Positions 4,799 through 7,586 of a stretch of 7,586 nucleotides of DNA are shown piece after piece. A program made the translations under genes and the position numbers. This DNA is from an uncultured Lachnospiraceae bacterium (GTDB taxonomy: Bacteria; Bacillota; Clostridia; Lachnospirales; Lachnospiraceae). The stretch lies in contig USSP01000087.1 of assembly GCA_900557385.1 (NCBI GenBank), positions 1 through 7,586 on the forward strand. Direction: 5' to 3'. Position 1 is the stretch's first letter. Every line of letters begins with the position of its first letter. Below the pieces are notes generated by a model. It made no database searches. It was not told the DNA's origin and was given only the letters and a program-made list of their open reading frames with translations.

Positions 4799-6781
4799 AT
4801 GGCAGCAAGAAGTGGAAGTTTATCAATCAACAGTGAGAATATTTTCCCGATTATCAAGAAGTGGTTGTATTCCGATCATGATATTTTTTTCCGGGAATTG
4901 ATTTCCAACGGTTGTGATGCGATTACCAAATTAAAGAAGCTGGATATGATGGGAGAGTATTCTCTTCCGGAAGGTTATAAACCCCAGGTGCAGGTAATCG
5001 TAAATCCGGAAGAGAAAACCATTACCTTTATTGATAACGGTTTGGGAATGACTGCAGAGGAAGTAGAAGAATACATCAACCAGATTGCTTTTTCGGGAGC
5101 AGAAGAATTTTTGGAAAAACATAAAGATGATGCCGCTACGATCATCGGTCATTTCGGATTGGGATTTTACTCTGCCTTTATGGTGAGCGATAAGGTGGAA
5201 ATCGTGACCAAATCGTACAAAGAAGGAGCGCAGGCTGTAAAATGGACCGGTGAAGGAGATACCGAATACACCCTGGAAAATACCGAAAAAGCCGAACGGG
5301 GAACGGATATCATTATGTATATCAATGCCGAGGAAAAGGATTTCCTGGAAGAGAATAAGCTACAGGATTTATTAACGAAGTATTGTAAATTCCTCCCGAT
5401 AGAGATTGTTTTCGGAAAGAAGAAAGAATGGAAAGATGGAAAATATGTCGATACCGAAGAAGATAATATCATCAATGACAGTAATCCGTTGTGGACATTG
5501 AAACCCAGCGAACTGAAGGATGAAGATTATAAGAAGTTCTATCGTGACCTGTATCCGATGTCTGATGAACCTCTGTTCTGGATACATCTGAATGTAGATT
5601 ATCCGTTCCATCTGACAGGTATCCTCTACTTCCCGAAAGTAAAGAGCAATATCGAATTGATTAAGAATAAGATACAGCTTTATAGTAACCAGGTATACGT
5701 TACGGATTCAGTAGAAGGTATCGTACCTGACTTTCTGACACTGTTGCATGGTGTGCTCGATTCTCCGGATATTCCGTTGAATGTATCCCGTTCTTATCTA
5801 CAGAGCGACTCTAACGTGAAGAAGATTTCGACATATATCACGAAGAAAGTATCTGATCGTCTGCAATCTATCTTTAAAAATGATCGCAAACAGTTCGAGG
5901 AAAAGTGGAATGACCTGAAGATTTTCATCAATTACGGAATGCTTACTCAGGAAGACTTCTATGACAGAGCAAAAGATTTTGCCCTTTTCACCGATACGGA
6001 TGGTAAATGCTATACATTTGAAGAGTATCAGAAGCTGATCAAAGATAATCAGACTGATAAAGATGGCAATTTGATCTATTTGTATGCTAATCATAAAGAT
6101 GAGCAATTCAGCTACATCGAGGCTGCTAAGAATAAGGGATACAATGTGTTGCTGATGGATGGTCAACTGGACATTGCTGTAGTAAGCATGTTGGAGCAAA
6201 AGTTTGAGAAATCTCGCTTTACCCGTGTAGATAGTGATGTTATCGATAATCTGATTATCAAAGAAGATAAGAAAGGTGAAACGTTGGAAGCCAATAAACA
6301 GGACATTTTCCGTTTCGGAACCGACCGTTTTTTCGCACTCTGTGAGGAATGCGGCATTGACGGTGTCATTGTACCGGATATTCCCTTTGAGGAAAAAGAC
6401 GAGATTCAGGGCAGTGCAGATGCCCACAATGTACACAATATCAGTCTTGTAACACCGGCAAGCGAAGATCGTATCCAGATGATCGCTTCGGAAGCAACCG
6501 GTTTCCTGTACTGTGTATCCTCCAACGGTGTAACTGGTGTTCGCAGCCAGTTCCAGACAGATTTCGCACCGTTCTTTGAGAGGATCCACAAGTACGCAAA
6601 GGTTCCCTGTGCTGTAGGATTTGGCATTTCCGGTCCGGAAGCAGCCAGGGAGATGAGCCAGTACTGCGACGGCGTGATTGTCGGCAGTGCCGTTGTGCGG
6701 CTGGTGGAACAGTACGGCAGCGATGCACCGAAGGAGATCGGGGCATTTACCAAGAGCTTGCGTGACGCACTGGACGCGTAA
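4799..6781 (+). CDS. htpG: HtpG (Hsp90 chaperone), truncated and joined in frame to TrpA; mosaic, probably chimeric
   Basis: Residues 1 to about 502 are HtpG, the cytosolic ATP-dependent Hsp90. The GHKL ATPase domain shows E33, N37 and D40 (RELISNGCDA), IDNGLGM (78-84) and GHFGLG (117-122). The middle domain carries NVSRSYLQ with the ATP-contacting R331. The C-terminal dimerisation domain is absent: at residue 502-503 the protein becomes tryptophan synthase alpha. The usual length is about 630-680 residues. The first 200 residues use GGA/CGG codons and read as a Lachnospiraceae-context protein (SLSINSENIFPIIKKWLYSD). From roughly residue 230 the protein is almost the Bacteroides/Parabacteroides one and codons shift to CGT/GGT. 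ATG 4799 follows AAGGAAG at 9 bases. A chimeric contig is the best explanation; the 5' end, with CIRCE, is probably genuine. Confidence 0.85.
   Translation: MAARSGSLSINSENIFPIIKKWLYSDHDIFFRELISNGCDAITKLKKLDMMGEYSLPEGYKPQVQVIVNPEEKTITFIDNGLGMTAEEVEEYINQIAFSGAEEFLEKHKDDAATIIGHFGLGFYSAFMVSDKVEIVTKSYKEGAQAVKWTGEGDTEYTLENTEKAERGTDIIMYINAEEKDFLEENKLQDLLTKYCKFLPIEIVFGKKKEWKDGKYVDTEEDNIINDSNPLWTLKPSELKDEDYKKFYRDLYPMSDEPLFWIHLNVDYPFHLTGILYFPKVKSNIELIKNKIQLYSNQVYVTDSVEGIVPDFLTLLHGVLDSPDIPLNVSRSYLQSDSNVKKISTYITKKVSDRLQSIFKNDRKQFEEKWNDLKIFINYGMLTQEDFYDRAKDFALFTDTDGKCYTFEEYQKLIKDNQTDKDGNLIYLYANHKDEQFSYIEAAKNKGYNVLLMDGQLDIAVVSMLEQKFEKSRFTRVDSDVIDNLIIKEDKKGETLEANKQDIFRFGTDRFFALCEECGIDGVIVPDIPFEEKDEIQGSADAHNVHNISLVTPASEDRIQMIASEATGFLYCVSSNGVTGVRSQFQTDFAPFFERIHKYAKVPCAVGFGISGPEAAREMSQYCDGVIVGSAVVRLVEQYGSDAPKEIGAFTKSLRDALDA
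5450..6304 (+). other. Bacteroidales-like segment within htpG (left edge uncertain, 5300-5550)
   Basis: Stretches such as EPLFWIHLNVDYPFHLTG, VTDSVEGIVPDFLTLLHG and SRSYLQSDSNVKKISTYITK match my memory of Bacteroides HtpG almost residue for residue. Arginine codons here are CGT/CGC rather than CGG/AGA, and glycine codons shift to GGT/GGC. The left edge is blurred because the two htpG versions are similar there. The right edge is the abrupt change to trpA. Confidence 0.55.
6305..6781 (+). pseudogene. trpA: Tryptophan synthase alpha chain, C-terminal fragment
   Basis: About 158 residues of the TrpA TIM barrel, normally about 255-265 long, read in frame with htpG. Visible parts are GIDGVIVPDIPFEE (strand 4-5 region), the loop-6 motif VSSNGVTG, GFGIS, and the phosphate-binding CDGVIVGSAVV. 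TrpA releases indole from indole-3-glycerol phosphate and passes it to TrpB. The catalytic Glu49 and Asp60 (Salmonella numbering) lie in the missing N-terminal third, so this piece cannot catalyse. Codon use returns to the Firmicute style of the left half. In its source genome it would be the end of a trp operon, consistent with a new promoter starting 30 bases after the stop. No ribosome site or start belongs to it here. Confidence 0.88.
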
Positions 6782-6810
6782 GCTTTCTGGTGATAATTTT
6801 CAAAAAAAGA

Positions 6811-6839
6811 TTGACAACCCACCGGAAATCTGCTATACT
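6811..6839 (+). promoter_or_regulatory. Strong sigma-A promoter with extended -10, drives the T-box leader
   Basis: Perfect TTGACA (6811-6816), exactly 17 bases, then TATACT (6834-6839) preceded by TGC, an extended -10. Transcription would start near 6846. It is the best promoter in the window and is correctly placed for the riboswitch that follows. Confidence 0.8.
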
Positions 6840-6845
6840 ATAACT

Positions 6846-7080
6846 ATCGATAAGTTTTTTCAGCGATGAACGGAGTGACTGCTGCGGAAGCTGCACAGAG
6901 AGGGCGTGTCTGGTGAGAACGTTCCGGCTGGGGCACAGGTGCTGTCCGGGAGCTGTTTCGGGAAACCGAAACGTATTTCCTGCGTTAAAGGAGCACGAGG
7001 GAAGTGTTTGTACATCAGCACTTCTGAATTTGGGTGGTAACACGATTTAGCTCTCGTCCCATGGGATGGAGAGTTTTTTA
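6846..7080 (+). ncRNA. T-box riboswitch leader
   Basis: A tRNA-sensing leader of about 235 bases that lets transcription continue when the matching tRNA is uncharged. The diagnostic T-box AATTTGGGTGGTAACACG is at 7027-7044; its TGG bulge pairs with the tRNA acceptor end. Ahead of it, GAAGTG/CACTTC (7001-7006 and 7019-7024) forms a stem III-like hairpin, and GTTTCGG-GAAA-CCGAAAC (6955-6972) forms a perfect 7-bp hairpin. AGAGAGGG (6897-6904) and GGTGAGA (6912-6918) resemble conserved stem I elements. A terminator follows. I could not read the specifier codon with confidence, so the amino acid is open; the gene now downstream is lysS. The length and layout are those of aminoacyl-tRNA synthetase or biosynthesis leaders in Clostridia. 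Confidence 0.88.
7051..7079 (+). terminator. T-box intrinsic terminator
   Basis: CTCTC (7051-7055) pairs with GAGAG (7069-7073), with TCC/GGA inside around CATG, followed by six Ts (7074-7079). Its left arm CTCTCGTCCC is the same strand that pairs with the T-box GGG in the antiterminator, the usual mutually exclusive arrangement. Confidence 0.8.
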
Positions 7081-7097
7081 TATTTTAGGAGGATATT

Positions 7098-7568
7098 ATG
7101 GAAGAAAGAAAGTTTAGTGAACAAGAACTTGTTCGTAGAGAAAAGATGCAAGAACTTATTGACAAAGGGATTGATCCTTTTGGTCAAAGATTTGATGTAA
7201 CAGCTTATTCAAAAGGTATTAAAGAACAATATGGTGATAAAACACATGAAGAATTAGAAGAAATGGCTGTAGAAGTAGCTGTTGCTGGTAGAATCCTTCA
7301 GACGGGAGATGAATTGTTGCCTTTTTCTTCTTCATTTATGGAGAAGATCTCTTTGCCTGCAGATAAGAATAATATTGCATTTACGTTTTCTGCCTTGAAT
7401 TATGCTGTTGTAAATACGGATATCTATGAATATTTTTTGGAAGGGTATGATAAGGAATGGTTGACTCTGATGAAAGGCAATCAAGTAGCCTATATGAATC
7501 TTCCAGTTGGCAACTATGTTTTTAAAGTACGGGCGGCGTCTAATCCGGGTGCAGTTATGGCGGGTTAG
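7098..7568 (+). CDS. lysS: Lysyl-tRNA synthetase N-terminus joined in frame to a sensor domain; probably chimeric
   Basis: Residues 1 to about 66 are the N-terminal extension and start of the anticodon-binding OB domain of class II LysRS (ELVRREKMQELIDKGIDPFG, then VAVAGRI), which charges tRNA-Lys. AGGAGG (7087-7092) precedes the ATG by 5 bases. After GRI the family continues into the OB-fold core, but here the frame runs into a Y_Y_Y sensor domain and stops at TAG 7566-7568 in poor sequence. The whole class II catalytic domain (about 430 residues) is absent. The lysS part is very AT-rich in third positions (about 8 of 66 codons end in G or C), unlike the leader upstream and all genes to the left, so it may come from a different Firmicute. 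Confidence 0.82.
   Translation: MEERKFSEQELVRREKMQELIDKGIDPFGQRFDVTAYSKGIKEQYGDKTHEELEEMAVEVAVAGRILQTGDELLPFSSSFMEKISLPADKNNIAFTFSALNYAVVNTDIYEYFLEGYDKEWLTLMKGNQVAYMNLPVGNYVFKVRAASNPGAVMAG
7296..7568 (+). pseudogene. Y_Y_Y domain fragment of a hybrid two-component sensor (Bacteroides type)
   Basis: About 90 residues, of which IYEYFLEGYDKEWLT and AYMNLPVGNYVFKVRAAS are the hallmark of the Y_Y_Y domain. That domain follows the beta-propeller sensor repeats in Bacteroides hybrid two-component systems controlling polysaccharide utilisation loci. In the family it sits in the periplasm just before the transmembrane helix and histidine kinase. Here there is no propeller, no membrane segment and no kinase, so nothing functional is encoded. 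It shares the reading frame of the lysS start through a join near 7293-7298. The last residues (GAVMAG) lie in unreliable sequence, so the stop codon should not be trusted. Confidence 0.8.
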
Positions 7569-7586
7569 GGGGGGGGTGTTGGGGAC
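7540..7586. other. Low-quality contig end
   Basis: The sequence degenerates into G-rich runs (a run of nine G at 7568-7576) with loss of the family signal of the sensor domain, as at the end of a single read. The stop at 7566-7568 falls here. Confidence 0.6.

Noticed and set aside
5798..6589. 263-codon open frame on the minus strand opposite htpG/trpA
   Set aside because: It crosses the htpG-trpA join, so it cannot be an ancestral gene, and it mirrors the codon structure of the plus strand. Treated as a shadow frame.
4799..6781. HtpG-TrpA as a genuine new bifunctional protein
   Set aside because: Both halves are cut in mid-domain, TrpA lacks its catalytic residues, and the HtpG part near the join looks Bacteroidales while the TrpA part looks Firmicute.
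7098..7568. LysS-sensor protein as a novel signalling enzyme
   Set aside because: It has no LysRS catalytic domain, signal peptide, membrane segment or kinase, and it ends in low-quality sequence.
1..7586. CRISPR array, tRNA, rRNA, insertion sequence or attachment site
   Set aside because: Reading both strands showed no regularly spaced repeats, no cloverleaf gene, no transposase motif and no flanking direct or inverted repeats other than those listed.

Overview
The window reads as a metagenomic contig from a human-gut-type community. Most of it looks like a Lachnospiraceae-like Firmicute: GGA/CGG/AGA-rich codon use, AGGAGG-type ribosome sites, a perfect CIRCE element and a T-box leader. It is interrupted by pieces that look like Bacteroides/Parabacteroides. 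Taxonomic calls rest on remembered protein families and codon use, not on a search.

Region 1 (1-1891): end of a carbohydrate ABC importer operon. It holds the frameshifted C-terminus of the solute-binding lipoprotein and two MalF/MalG-type permeases overlapping by ATGA; no ATPase gene is present. Region 2 (1900-2391, minus strand): a CYTH (triphosphate tunnel) protein converging on the permease operon. Region 3 (2392-2545): divergent intergenic stretch with a perfect 15-bp palindrome and overlapping -10 candidates. Region 4 (2546-4672): tight operon of a DJ-1/PfpI protein, a two-CBS-domain protein and a secreted lipoprotein peptidyl-prolyl isomerase. Region 5 (4669-4798): perfect CIRCE (HrcA operator), a sigma-A promoter and a small hairpin leader, all ahead of htpG.

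Region 6 (4799-6781): one 660-codon frame that is a mosaic. It starts as a Firmicute-context HtpG, becomes nearly Bacteroides-like HtpG somewhere around 5300-5550, and at about 6302-6308 switches in frame to the C-terminal 60% of tryptophan synthase alpha (TrpA). Region 7 (6782-7097): a strong extended -10 promoter and a T-box riboswitch with its terminator. Region 8 (7098-7586): the first 66 residues of lysyl-tRNA synthetase in AT-rich codons, joined in frame at about 7295 to a Y_Y_Y domain typical of Bacteroides hybrid two-component sensors, ending in low-quality G-rich sequence.

Functionally, the intact part joins sugar uptake to a stress/protein-quality neighbourhood (DJ-1, foldase lipoprotein, Hsp90 under CIRCE). 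The apparent HtpG-TrpA and LysS-sensor fusions cut proteins in mid-domain, lack essential residues and coincide with composition changes. Assembly chimerism is by far the likeliest explanation, and I do not see convincing evidence for a new biological system. The most interesting biology is the CIRCE placement at htpG, the T-box leader, and the divergent operator candidate.
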